A stretch of 64,000 nucleotides of DNA. Origin: Camarhynchus parvulus. Taxonomy: Eukaryota > Chordata > Aves > Passeriformes > Thraupidae. Below the pieces are notes generated by a model. It worked only from the letters and a program-made list of their open reading frames with translations. It searched no databases and was not told where the DNA came from. The position numbers were made by a program, and so were the translations under genes. The stretch lies in assembly GCF_901933205.1 (NCBI RefSeq), contig NC_044572.1, positions 112,108,965 to 112,172,964 of the forward strand, in the 5' to 3' direction. How positions within the stretch are numbered: position 1 is the first letter of the stretch; the number at the start of each line of letters is the position of its first letter. This document shows, one piece after another, positions 11,801 to 24,660 of the stretch.

Positions 11801-12797
11801 AAGCAAAGAAGCAGCAACAATGTTAATTCTTAAGGGATTGAAAAAGAATATGTGGCGTAAGTGAATAACTGCTTTGTTTGTTGTTAAAATGTGTTTGTAG
11901 CGAGAAAGACATCTTGCAGCAATTACTTAAAAGAGAATCTGACCCAAAGTAGATGATATTAATAGGAATGGGGAGAAGAATGGCTCTCAGATGCTCCCAT
12001 GCTGGGGTTGCTTCACACTGTCTAAGGAACCCAATGCAATTCTCAAACAAGGGTTATGAACCTCATCAACATGCAATACTAAAATTACCAGATGCTATAC
12101 TTGCATATATGTATAAATCATTGCTAAACACATAAATAAATGAAGAAATTTATGACACTAGATGAGGAATTTACAGACTTCATTTCTTTTTTATGAGATT
12201 GCAGAGGAAAAAAAAGAATATTATGAACAAAAGATGTGGCTAAGCAGTAAAAGCTATAGTACTAATTTGTACAAGGAATCTAATCAGCCAATCTAAATAA
12301 TTTACTAAACTAATGAAAATCATCCAAATCTTATGTAAAATTTCCAACCACTTTCCCAGCAACCTTATTGCAATTAATAGGTACAAAAACTGTGCCTTCA
12401 ATAGTGTTCATAGTACATTATTTATATATTATAACATAGTATGTTAATTCAATTGCTCCAAAGTTAAATTAAAAAGTTTGGGGTTTTTTACTTTCTAAGA
12501 TTTTACTAGGCAATATTTTATTATTATTAAACAAAAATATCTGATTGTCAGGTTTTATGTTTTTATTGCATGTTATATGTGTAGTACTGTAGCTACAAAA
12601 TGCTAAGTAGAAAACTATGGCTAAAATGAATTTCCTGCATATATGGAACTCTGCTTACAAAAATAAAAAGCAATTGCAAGTGCCTGAGAAATCTATGCAC
12701 TGTGTAATTACAAGGTGCTAAAAGTACAATTATAAACTTGCTAATAAGCTTTTAATTTCCTTCCACTTTATTTTAAATATTGCTTCATCTTAGATGA

Positions 12798-12822
12798 TTT
12801 CTTTCTCTTTCTTTCTTTCTTT

Positions 12823-12898
<76 letters not shown>

Positions 12899-12900
12899 TC
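12798..12900. repeat. (TTTC)n microsatellite
   Basis: About 100 bases of TTTC tetranucleotide repeat, irregular over the first 25 bases and then perfect. The low-complexity frame it creates (repeated Phe-Leu-Ser) is not a gene. The strand is pure pyrimidine and could adopt triplex structure. Confidence 0.97.
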
Positions 12901-14027
12901 AAACAAGAGAAGGTTTTCCAAAATGAGGATTTTTATAGAGCTTTACTATTTGTTTTACAAGGGAATAAGTTTCCAGAAACTGTTTATATTCAGCAATAAG
13001 CTTTTACATAACAACTTTATTTTAAATAGAGTAAGTTTATGAAAACCTCCTAGAGCACCTCAGTTCAATGAAAATTAAATCAGAACTGCTCAGTATATTC
13101 CACTCCTTGGAATCAAATGTAGTTTGGATGGGAAGAAAACAACAACCAAACAAAATAATCTCCCCAGTCTGTGAAATTATACATGCAAACCTTGGCTATA
13201 TTTATCTGGAAGCAGCTACTTCACCACAGCCAGAGAAAGGATGATTGTTCTTTCCATCACTAACCTTAAGATCAAGGGGAAAAATCAACTCTTCAGAGAA
13301 ACATGGAGCAACAGGAAAGAATTGACTGTAGGAAGGGTAATGAGCATACAAAAAAAAGCAAGGACAAAACCCAAAGTAGGAATCCTTGACACTGTCCTTT
13401 CATGCTCACTTCGTACCTTTCAGTGAATAAATGATGCATTGTTTAAAAAGTCTCAGCTGCAAGGAAGGATGTGCAGCTGAGGTGCTTTTTGCAATCTCAT
13501 TCAGTTACCAGTCCAAAGGCTGCCTAATTCTACCTCTGTACCAGTTTAAAGCAGAGGGGGCCTGCAGCAGGGATGTGCTAACAGAAAGCCTCCCTGAGGA
13601 TCCTCAACACCAAAGACTGTGTTTATCTACCACAAAACTAATGATTTCCTGGGTTGCAAATGGATGTTTCCCAATCTAACCAGAGTCTGATCTGTATCCA
13701 AGACCTTCCTTGTTTTCACTGCAGCTGTCGTGTCTGGATGCAGAGTCCCATTCTCAACAAATTTGCACTTTTTAGGAAGTTGCTTTAACATCAGTATTTC
13801 CAATTGCCTCCAACAAGGACTTTGTAAAAGCAATTTTATTCTTTCTGACTGTTTGGCTACATGGTAACAGGGATAAAAGAGCAATGTAGCACATACCTCC
13901 TGTGTTGTTTGTAAATACATCTTCACTAACATGAGCACGACAGGCAGCACCTGGTCTGAGCAGCAAGCTTGAGCCACTAATGGATGCAACAAAGACACTT
14001 TGCAGGGACAGAATTATTTCTCTGTGG

Positions 14028-14080
14028 AAAAATACAAGAGTGAGCACAGTATTTTTAAATAAAAATACAAGAGTGAGCAC
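14028..14080. repeat. 33-bp-period short tandem duplication
   Basis: The 20-base word AAAAATACAAGAGTGAGCAC occurs at 14028-14047 and again, identical, at 14061-14080. The 13 bases between the copies are different, AT-rich sequence. Confidence 0.85.
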
Positions 14081-14410
14081 TTTGCAAATGGTCTCCCAAA
14101 GTAACAGCAGAAGCCAGGTCTTTTCAGAAGTCATATGGCAATCAAGGACAACATAGGTTTTGAAAAACACTTACCTTAGTAAACCCCCTGCAATGCTCTC
14201 TCAGGTCAGCTCATGCTGGGATCACACAAATATTCCTTTCTTCTCCAAGAATATGGCTTTGCCTTACAATAAAATTACATGGTTTACTCTTTTCACAGCA
14301 GCAGTGTACATATATTTAAAAACCTACTGAGACATCAGTATCCAAAATTTAAAGAAAAGTGCAATAAACAGGAATTTTCATAAAAATGAGGCATGTGTTG
14401 GTATTGTGTG

Positions 14411-14531
14411 TATATAGATATAGATATAGATGATATAGATAGATATAGATATAGATATAGATATAGATGATATAGATATAGATATAGATATAGATATAGA
14501 TATAGATATAGATATAGATATAGATATAGAT
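14411..14531. repeat. (TAGATA)n hexanucleotide microsatellite
   Basis: About 120 bases built from TAGATA hexamers, interrupted near 14430-14441 and 14467-14470 by GATG and GATAGATA variants. Three apparent frames on the - strand with Ile-Tyr, Leu-Tyr or Ser-Ile repeats are translations of this repeat and not genes. Confidence 0.97.
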
Positions 14532-16802
14532 GCACACACATTTCTGCTTCTGTCTCCAAAGCAACATCTGTTCAAATGCCCTTTCATCATGCAATACTGT
14601 GGTACAGCTGGGAACACCTTAATAGCTTTCTGCAAAGAGCAGCTGAACTCTCTATAATAAAAAAACTTCTCAATCTGAACATATCTTACACACCTTTCCA
14701 TTTCCCATGAAAGTCTTAGTCAAACAGCAAAGGATTTTTTCCTTCTGCACAGATCAGGAACTTTTGAAATATGCTAAACTGGAGAAATAACACAAAGAAA
14801 AAATAATTCTGAGCATGTGATCTAAGTCATTTTTATTATCCCTCTCCTCTTATGAGAGATATCTACTCAGAATTCAATGAGGTGAGAATGAAGATATGCA
14901 TGCCAAAAATCTAATCCAGAATAGTTGTAAAATTATAAATACTGTGAAGTACATTTTGAAGCAGAAGTGTTGTTCAGGGTTGGAAAGGAGGGAATAAATA
15001 AATAGAGAAGGTCTGCTAACATGCTTTTATCAAGGTCTGTCCAAATTTTGAGGTTGCTTTTGGTGTCCTCTGTGAACCAGCTCCTCAGGGGGGAATTCTG
15101 CCTTACTGAAAATACAATGACCAGATTCTGGCAGTCTGCTTTAGCTGAGCTGAAGATGGAAATGTCTTTAATTGTACTTTCTTGAAGTACAAACTGAGGA
15201 GTCATCTAGTTATCAAAAACCCTAAGAAGGAAAAATAATCTTTGCACTGTCAGAAAGGCATTTCAAGTTACCTTATGGCTGTTACAAGCAGATTAATCAC
15301 AATTTATATCAAGATGTTCACCTTCAAGAGGAAATATTTTCTCACTGAAATTTCCAAGAGACAGCATTTTATCCAAGCAGATGGGTGCTGGAAACAGTTT
15401 TTCTTTAGAAAAAAACCTAATTCTGCCTTATTCAAAGTAAATACTATTGATGTTCTAATAATGATTTGTAGGATACAGGCATTGCATATATTTAGTTTCA
15501 GCCAGGTATATCATCTCACAGTTATGCAGGCCTATAGCTTATACCAGTAATCCTATCAATAGTTCTGTACTAACACAGTATCTCAATGAAATAGATTATC
15601 TAAACACACAAAACAATGCCCTTTTTTAAAATGGAAATAGTTTGCCTTCTGAGGGAACTTTGCCAGGAGTTAAAACATATTTTTTTGTATCTATTACATT
15701 GATCTATAACTCATCAGCAAATGAATTTCACATGTACACCATGACATTTCCCATGTGCACTGTCATATTCTTAAAAGAAAAAAAAATCTTCCTTTGAGCT
15801 GCTCTTCTACTTTTTAGAATCTTCGCCTTTTGATCCTACCTGAGTCCTTTGCAATATCTCAGATAGAAGAAGTGTAAAATAATCTCTCCATGCAGGTACA
15901 TTAGCATCAGGTTCTGAGAAAAAATTTGTTGCACTGAGAATATAAACACTGAAGAGTTAATGGGAAATGCCATTTACTCAGTTCCTCAATAGTGTAAGCC
16001 CACAGCAGTTTCGAGAGGACAGTAGTATTTTTAAAGGATTTTATCATATCAGATTCAAGTCATACATTTATCTACAGTCACATATCCTCAAATCCATTTC
16101 ACTGCACAACAGCTGATTCTAATTTTTTTTTGTAGCACAGACAGTGCCACTGATGAGTTTTAAGACTGAGATATAATGATTATTCTCTAGTTAAAGCTCT
16201 TAACATCAACAAGGGTGCAGGCTTCTTTACATTGTGTTGCCCACCCTGAAACATCAGTCTTGCCAACAAGGTAAATGGATAAAGACACAGTCACTCTCTC
16301 CACTCACACGAATATTTTCAACTTGTCCATTGCACTGTGCAGATCATGTTCTTCTGCAAGATACAAATGTAACATTCCAAAGCTCATAATTTCTGTTTTT
16401 AAAAAGTACTAGGTCATTTGTAACCTCATAATGATCAGCAACAGCTTCTTCATGGCATAAAGAAATTTCCATTTCTTAAATTACCTCCAGGGAGGAATTT
16501 TTTCTTTTTTTTCAGTTTAGTTTTCCAAGTTAGAAAATCTCCCTCTTTTGAAAGCTTCAGTGCTGCATTTGCTTGGCAGTTTCCACCTAAAAACTAAAAC
16601 TGAAATCCATCAGATTTCAGTTCAAAATGAACAGTATTGAAACCCAGCCAGTATGAGCAGGAGGGAAAAAAAGCTCTCTTGAAAAGCCTGTGTATGAGAA
16701 CTGCCAAGTGATCACTGCTTGGGATTGGTGTTCTTTCCTAAACAAGGATGTGGACTTCAGCAGGTCAATAAGTTATTTAGTTACTCATGGCAGTGTTGTA
16801 CT

Positions 16803-16828
16803 CATGGCCCCCCCTTTAGGGGGCCATG
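16803..16828. other. Perfect 10-bp-stem GC-rich hairpin
   Basis: CATGGCCCCC (16803-16812) and GGGGGCCATG (16819-16828) are exact reverse complements around a 6-base CCTTTA loop. It is strikingly GC-rich in AT-rich surroundings. No poly(T) tract or flanking gene suggests a terminator role. Confidence 0.8.
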
Positions 16829-17195
16829 TTTTTGAATTCCTGCCTTTATCATGTACTTTTTTCTTCAATGACTAAGCAGTATGGATAAGGTCAGACTTAA
16901 GGTCACAAAATTAAAATCATCCTGTTATCTGGCCAACATTTTCTGCCATCTTGATTGTGTACACTTGCAGTGCTTCTCAAACCTTGCCCCTCTTCCACCT
17001 CCCCTCTGCTGTTCATCCATTCCTCCCTCTACCTAGCTTATAAAAAAGGGGGATAACTACCATTAATTACTAATGAACCCCCAAATATTGCTGCTTTGGT
17101 GTCAGCAGCTGCCAAATCATTTGGACATGCTGGTGGCTGGAGTTCCACCTCTTGAGAGCCTTTGGAGTTTGTTCAAGAATAGGACAGGAAGGGGC

Positions 17196-17215
17196 ACCAG
17201 GACACCCTGGTGTCA
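17196..17215. other. Small nested hairpin
   Basis: CACCAGG and CCTGGTG form a 7-bp stem with an ACAC loop, and overlapping GACACC/GGTGTC gives a competing 6-bp stem. This may be coincidence; no function is proposed. Confidence 0.5.
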
Positions 17216-18752
17216 GTGGAGTGTCCATAGCCCAACCCAAGTGACAATGATACAGGGCTAAGACATTTTCATGCACTACAGACTAGAGGGAAAAGGGAAG
17301 AATTAAAAGTCTGAGGAGAGTCAGGAGTATTTCCCACACTGTATTTCAGGTGACAGAGATGACCAAAACAAGGAAAAAAATGTGAAAATAGTACAAGCCC
17401 CATCACCTTTCTGCCTTTTCCCTCCTGCAGACACAGCACCTCCTTCCAAAATCTAGGCAAGTTGCTATGGAAACTATCAGCATGGCTACAAAAATAGGGA
17501 GGAATTATAGATCTCATCCATATACACATTATTTCATTTCATCAAAGAAAGAGAAATGGTACAAGGTGGTGGACCCTGTTACTAAGACAGTTTTGCCCAG
17601 GGGAAGGAAGAACCCTCTGCAGAAGGCATCTTAGCTGACAATCAGCCCTTTGGCCAAGGTCACCCAGAGGAAAAGAGCATCAGCAAACTCTGCCCCTCTT
17701 CAGCTGAGAACAGCTAGTGCAAGATGCCCATCAAGGACTTTCATTTGTTTGTTTTGTTGAACTTGTGTAATCTGCCAATAGAAGAGTCACATCACTCCTT
17801 TCCTCCTGTTTTGCACCTTGAGATAGCATTAGGAATTTATTCCCGTGTGCAGGCAAAGATGTTTGGGGACAATTTCAAGCAGGGACATAGATGTCTCCAG
17901 CTCAAGCTTAGCTATCTGAAAAGAATGTAAAAAAAGGAAATAAGAGAGGAAAGAGAGCAACATAGGGGCTTTCAAATAACAAGGTACACAGTTAGATCCA
18001 GCCTTTATATTTCTCCCATCCCTCAGAGAGTTCAAAACATTGTTTAATACATTTGAAGAAAGGCAAGTATAACACTGTGTATATAAGGAGAGCTGTAGAA
18101 GGAGAAAAAGAGGAGATAAGGCACTTTATTAACTGTTCCTGGGTTTTATTTTACTTTTTTAAGAGTAAAATGCACTTAACACTTGCTAAAAAAACACTTC
18201 AGAAATCCTTTGCAACTCAAAGCTTTTTAATGGCAGTGTACAGATGGATGCAGTAAACTGGGAGACTCAAGACATGTTACTCTGCTGTTGTCCAAGTTGG
18301 ATGAACAGTCCTGTATAGGGATTTTGGAAGAACCTGACCAGAACCTATACCTTCTTCTTTGCCTTCTTTTCCCCTTCAAACTGACAAAAATGTTTCCTAA
18401 CCAGCAAAAAGGGTATGCATTTTTTGTAACTATTTTACCTTCCTCTTAATTTTCTATGCAATACTGTTTTTTTTACCATTCTCCTTGTCCTGCTTCAGTT
18501 AAAAGAAAAAAAAAGGAGGTAAAAGGTAAATTACATTTCATGAAAAAACTTTCAGAGCTATAAAAAATAGAGAAGCATTGTAAGTTTAGGACTGGAAAAA
18601 GAAAGACTTGTCTTCTTAGGCCCCAAACCACTAAACAGTCATAAGCACATGAGTAATTTAAGTGAGCTCTTGGATTCCAGCCAATAGATAAATGTTCAAC
18701 ATGTGCTTGTCCCAGCCAATGCATACAATCTGCTTTTAAATGTGACATTTAC

Positions 18753-18772
18753 ATATATATATATATATATAT
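18753..18772. repeat. (AT)10 microsatellite
   Basis: Twenty bases of perfect AT dinucleotide repeat in AT-rich intergenic DNA. Confidence 0.95.
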
Positions 18773-21700
18773 CTTTTGAAGTTGGGGAGATTAGAAAAGC
18801 TGTTTATAAATCAGAACATAAGGCTAAAATCGTGATTAAAATTGTCCTGAAAGCCTTTCTGGTGATATTGTGAAGCATTGTATAATTTTGTTTATAAAAG
18901 CTTGGAAAAAACATATTTTAATGCAATTTACATTTAGTCCACTTTCTGCTAAATATGACATGTAGACAAGCTATGAAGAGTAAAACAGATTCTATGCACG
19001 ACAAAAAATTTCAAAACAACTAAAATCCATGGGGTGTTGTCAAGTGTTCCCTATTTCAGTGGCAATGAAAGACAGCTGTGAGTTAAAATTACAGTTTAAT
19101 TTGCATTAATGCATCTACACAAAAATCACAGAAAGAGGAGAACATCTTATCTTTTTTTTTTCAAATGAAATTCAGGGGAGGGATAAAAGAGGATGTTTTA
19201 CTCTGCAAGAAAAATAATTGTTCGAGTTTGACAGGCAAATTGAACTAACTGCATTGAAGATGAGTGAATTTAATGTTTCCAGACTCAAAGTTTTTGCAGG
19301 CTTAACTGTCAGACAATGAAATAAATTTCAGCTTTTTGTGGCTTAGATAACATATTCATATTTTCATAAGTACATTTTCTGAAATCCAGGCAAAGATAGA
19401 GGTTAATAAACAGAGATGCTTCAGTGTTGCCACAGCATTAAAAGAGAAGAAACTAACCCTGCATCCTTTGCATATGCCAATAACCTGATCCTGTGATAAA
19501 TTTTTCTCAGTGGGACTCAGCTGTTCCACCACACCCATAAATTCAAAGAGGCTCCTCAATAGCTTTTTAGCAAATCTTACTGATGTCTTTGCAGAGAACT
19601 TGAGCAGACCTTAAACTGGGTCTTTAAGGGACTTTATTTTCCTTATTGCTGTTGTTGGCTCTTATGTATCTCATCCTAAGGAAATCGGCTGACACATTCA
19701 CCATCAGATCAGGCAACACAAAGGAGATGGGACAGGGACACTGGCATAAGCCTTTGAGAAGAAGGGAATGCTTAATCTGGCCCACTGGTAAGGAGCTGCC
19801 ACACTTTACAGCACACAAATCAGCAATCTCTGCTAAAGCTACCTACATGATTAACAGTTTTCAATATCAGCATGGAGGCAGATGCTTTCTTCCAATGATG
19901 ACTGTGGCACTCATTTGTCCCCAGTCCAGCAGCCTAGTGGAAAGAATTTAAGGAGGAAGTAGATGAAGTGCAACCAGTCAAGTTCAATGATTACATGCTC
20001 CAGGATTGTCTTGTCATCACAAAAGTATTACAAATCTGAGGAGTTCATAGAACACACCACCAATGCATAGGCGCTAAATGTTACTGAAGGATTTTCCAGT
20101 TTATGTTCCCAGCATGCAGTGGGATTAGCCCAAAGTGCAAGTTGGGACACCATATTTCTTCATCCTTGTGTGACATGAAGACACCATCACAAGATGAAAA
20201 AAAAAAAAAAAGAAAATGGAGCAAGCAGAGTAAGAGTATGCGCTGCAAGTGTTACTTGGGTGCTGTCCAAAAGACTGCCACACACACATGGCCTACAAAA
20301 ATGGTGTACAGGACTGGAGCTGAGGACAGAGAGGATCACAGATCACAGGCTCAGTCAGAAGTTCTACCATGTTCACATGTTGGTTGGGTGGGGGTTAGTC
20401 CTTGTGGGTGGGAACTGTTGTGCAGATTCAAGGAATACTTCACTTGTGGAGCAAAGACTGGGTCATGCACAAGTGATGTGGGACCAGCTTTGCCTGTGAG
20501 TTGTAGGAGTCTGCAATTTTAGCAGAGCACAAGATAGATGGAGATTCACTTCACCAGTGGTAAGGAAGTTGTGCAGCAGGGTGTCTGCTAGCATGTCTGC
20601 TTAGTTTGGAGACAAAAGAGTCATGATTTCGCCTAAAAACACTAAGATCTTGGCAAAAGACTGGAATCTAAGAGATACCTCTGGGGAAACTCCTCAAATC
20701 AAAGGATATGCCAATCATATCACTTCCCTGAGTGGAAAAAGATGGCACTTTCCAGGATGTTCCATGTGAGCCAGTTCTAGCCAAAGGAACAACCTGTTAG
20801 TTCAGCTCAGTGAGTAGTAACCTAAGGTCCCAACAAAGGAGGCACTTGGTTGTGACAAAATAAGGCAGGCTGGGCAAAGGACAAACCTGTAAGTGGCTCA
20901 TCAAAGGCCTGCACAGGTCCCAGCTTATGAATTACTCCTGCAGCAGCACAGAGGGCATGGAAGATCCAGGTAAGTCAAGATCCAAACAAAGCACCTGCCC
21001 GGAACCCATGAAATGGCTGTGATCCATCCTGTCATGTTTCTTCCCTGATCAAGGGACAAGAAGACAAGTAACAGACAGCTCCTCTATGTCAGGTGGGAAA
21101 GGCCAGAAATCCGGAAAAATATTGTTACAGGTACTCCAGCCCAGAAATTCCTACATCTGATCTGAGAGAATTATGTTCCCAGCACATACACATTCTTCAG
21201 CAGTATGCCATTTCCTGAAATATTGTAATTAGTGCTAAGGATCAATACTGAGTGCCAATTATCAGTTTGGGAAAATTTCTCCCCTTTAATGAAAGAATGT
21301 CTTCCTGCCTGAGAGTGGAAGAACTAATTCAAACAGCAGCAGAGTCCACAGCCCCCACACCTCAGAATTCACAGTAAAATTGCATAATCAGCTTGTCAAT
21401 GCCCTAAGGCTTTTTATTAGGTATTTTGGCAACAAGTCTCAAATAAAAGTAGGAGTTCCATTGTCCTAATTCTTCACAGTGACCATTTTAAATCTATATA
21501 GGACCTACCAGGGACTACAATGAACGGAATAGGAAAAGATGGGGTACACATGACCTCCAGATCCCTAGAAGTACTGCAGTCCTTTCCTGGACACAGGTGA
21601 TATTTTTCTTGGTACCTCTGTTTTACTTCCAGGCATTGGACACATGTCATAGTTCATAAGATACATATCCCAATAAACATGGACACACAGCTGGACAAAG

Positions 21701-23432
21701 GCTCCCCAAGCTTGATGCGCATCCAGAACCTGGACCTCATGCTACTTCTGATATTTTCTGCATGAATTACCAGGGAAGATCAGAGAGGTTCCTCTGAGAG
21801 AGATACACCAATACCACATCTCACTATTGGGTGATCCTGTACAGAGTCATTCCAAAAGGATCTGCTCCCTGTGTTTGCTCTCCACATGCTTCCCTCTTTG
21901 CTCTAGTGTAAAAGCAAACCTCTCCTCCACGCAGGGAAAAAAAAACTCCCAGAAAATCACTACTAAGCCGAAAACCTTCATAACATCCTTGCTGCAAAGC
22001 CAGTAGGTCAGCCTCACTGTGGAGCAGGTACAGACATCTCCTTGTCAGAGACAGGAGGTTGGAAAATTTTTGATTGCTTGTTTTCAAGTCTCCATTTCAT
22101 GAAAGATGGTTTTAGAATTGCTGGATATTGCCAGTGCAACCCCTTTGTACGGCAGATATATGTAAATTCATTGTTATACATGAACACATGTTATCCAAAG
22201 GCAAGCTTCTCCTCTAACAGCCATTTGCACAACTCTTTTCTGAAGGAGCAAAGAAATGAGACACATATTGTCAGATTGAAATGGGTTCTAGGAAAATGTT
22301 TCTCCCTACAGTTTTTCACACATTTCCAAAACAAGAAGCCCTCCAGCCCCCAGGAACTCCATGTTTTCTCGGGTTCCTCCTAGGAACTCCACACACATTG
22401 AAACCATCCTGCTGTGGAGGTAGATAACATCATGCTATCTCCAAAAAAACAAACTATAGAATTTGCTCAGCTTGAGTTATTGTTCTGCACAAGTTGCCCA
22501 CGGGAGTCTTTATGGCATTGTGTAGACCACCTGTGTCCCACACTGAGTACCCTTACACCCTGGATGTGCTCCATATATGCTGGCAACTTTCATCCCAGCT
22601 CATACAAGCTCTGAGTTCTCCAGCTGGGAGAAAAGTGAGGAAAGGTGAAAACATTTACTATGATTATTGATAACCAAGCTGGAAAGGAAACTGTCTACCT
22701 TTAGTAGTGTAGATGGCCACTCCTGAGCTTCATGTCCATCACTGGGATGCGCAATGTGATGCACAGTTCAGCTGTGGTTTAGATTTGTCCGTTTCTGAAA
22801 GTGTAAGACTGGCAGTGCCACCACTTCAGTGTTTATGTCCTGGCAGCTTGATTCCCCACCTGCTCATCACCAAGGAAATCCATGAGGCTGGCCTCAACTG
22901 CCTTCCCTGGCAAGCAGCAAGGACTTCTGTCACAATGTGTAATGCAAGAACTGTGAACCTGATATGAGAGCAATTAGGTCTTCTGCCTTCACAGGAGTTC
23001 CTCACAGGCTACCAAGAATCACAATGTGAAGTGTTGGAAATTTAATGCTTTAAAGCTAATTTTATATTGCAAAGCTAATTTAATACTTTAAAGCTTCACA
23101 TTTTAAATCTTTCTCTGCAAGTACCTCAAAGTCACCTCTGCTTTGACCCCAAGTAAAATCTCACTTACTGTGTTGATGCCACAAAATATTGTCAGAGAAG
23201 AAACATGACAGAGTTACAGACAGCTGGCATTTCTACTCATTGATCTGTTTTCAAGTATGAACTACCAAAAGACATCAATAAAGAAAAAAAATTAAATTTA
23301 ACAGAGCAAAATATGTAACTGTAAGGCCTTTTTCACACCACAAGTTTGTCAGCAACATGAGACAGCAGAAGTGATAGATTATCATATGGTGAACTGCTAC
23401 ACTCTTTTGGAAAACTATCCCTGGCATTACAA

Positions 23433-23524
23433 AAACAAAACAAAACAAAACAAAAACAAAAAAAAAAAAAAAAAAACCAAAAAAAACACACACACAAAAA
23501 AAATACCACAAAAAAAAAAAAAAC
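23433..23524. repeat. A-rich low-complexity tract with CAAAA pattern
   Basis: About 90 bases consisting almost only of A with scattered C, including CAAAA pentamers and an 18-base A run. The Phe-rich frame on the - strand is an artefact of this tract. It could be the poly(A) tail of an old retroposed sequence, but no body is recognisable on either side. Confidence 0.9.
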
Positions 23525-24633
23525 ACAATTTTACATGCTGAAATTTCACAACAAATATAATTAAGTGCTTCTATTGGTCACTTGTACAGAAAATTCAGGC
23601 TCGAAACTCTCATCTATGACTTACAAGTTTCACTGAGCTTTAAAGAAATTTTTCCACAGCTTCAGCATTTTTGCAAGTTTATGGCAATGAATAACAGATT
23701 TTCTGGGACTAAAATAGGAAAGCTATCCACTACTGTATATTCAGTTTATGGCATGTCATAAAAACTTGACAGGTTTCAACACTGCCCACAGTACTCAACA
23801 AGTGAGTTTTTTGCCTGCAAATTCTGAGCATCCTTCCATGAGGTTTTCAATTTCAGCTGGGGTTTGTCCAAAGAACCGCAGAATTTGGTGTATAAATAAA
23901 CATTTAGCATATGAAGGTTTCTTTCCCTGCTTATAAGTTTAATTAATCATTAATGAATAATTTTTGTTCTCTCTCTTATTTTTGTTCCAAAACTATGTAA
24001 CATTTCTAAGTTCTTAAAGAGAACAATAACAAGTTGGGCCCCCAAAATTTCATTTTACCTCAGTATATTTAAAATACTGTGAAGCCATGTATTTACAAGT
24101 ATTACTCTCTGAAAAAGATCTTTTCTCTGCATAATTAGTGGCCAAACACTTCAAAACCCATCAGGCATCATGAATGCCTTTGAGATATTTTCTCATGCCA
24201 AAGGGTGAACTACAATTACACACTTGCTTTCATGTAAATGACATGAGAATTTTGCACCTGAAATAGTGACCAGCTGGACCAAACCTCCCAATCTGGGGAT
24301 TAAAAGTTGTTCCTGACAAAGCTTTTGGTTTTATTTTGATTTAATAATGGGACTTAGCCATACCCTTCAGGAATGCCCCAAAATAGTTTAAAATTTAATC
24401 CAAATTACTTCAAATTCTTGTCGTTTGGTTTGTTTTGTTTTTTTTAACCAGGAAAACATTTCTCTGTCAACTGTTTACAAAAGAAGGAAGAATTTTTCCC
24501 TTTCACAAAGAAGAATGAACATGTTAAGAAAGTATAAGTATGATCTTCTCTCATGTTATTTTTACACATATATTTCTTTTTGGTATGGTAGGAATAGAAA
24601 AGTGGATCCCAAATAAAGCAGATGCTATGGAAA

Positions 24634-24660
24634 AGTCTATTCCCTCATAAGGAATAGACT
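24634..24660. other. Perfect 10-bp-stem hairpin
   Basis: AGTCTATTCC (24634-24643) and GGAATAGACT (24651-24660) are exact reverse complements around a 7-base loop. A third partial arm (CTATTCC) follows directly at 24661-24667, so an alternative pairing is possible. Confidence 0.8.

Larger units (their letters stand above)
2621..12797. other. Intergenic, AT-rich, no supported gene
   Basis: No exon, RNA gene or full mobile element was recognised. The longest open frame is about 174 codons near 7208-7732 on the + strand; it matches no family I know, lacks an ATG start, and is within what chance gives in AT-rich DNA. A 155-codon frame at 10639-11106 (-) is rich in hydrophobic residues but equally unsupported. 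Short A or T runs occur at 5455, 6738 and 8387. A GC-richer patch (4935-5215) and a 44-bp duplication (5724-5811) are listed separately. Confidence 0.7.

Noticed and set aside
12794..13042. Phe-Leu-Ser repeat frame
   Set aside because: Direct translation of the (TTTC)n microsatellite.
14335..14701. Tyr/Ile/Ser repeat frames on the - strand
   Set aside because: Direct translations of the TAGATA hexamer repeat.
23275..23526. Phe-rich frame on the - strand
   Set aside because: Translation of an A-rich low-complexity tract.
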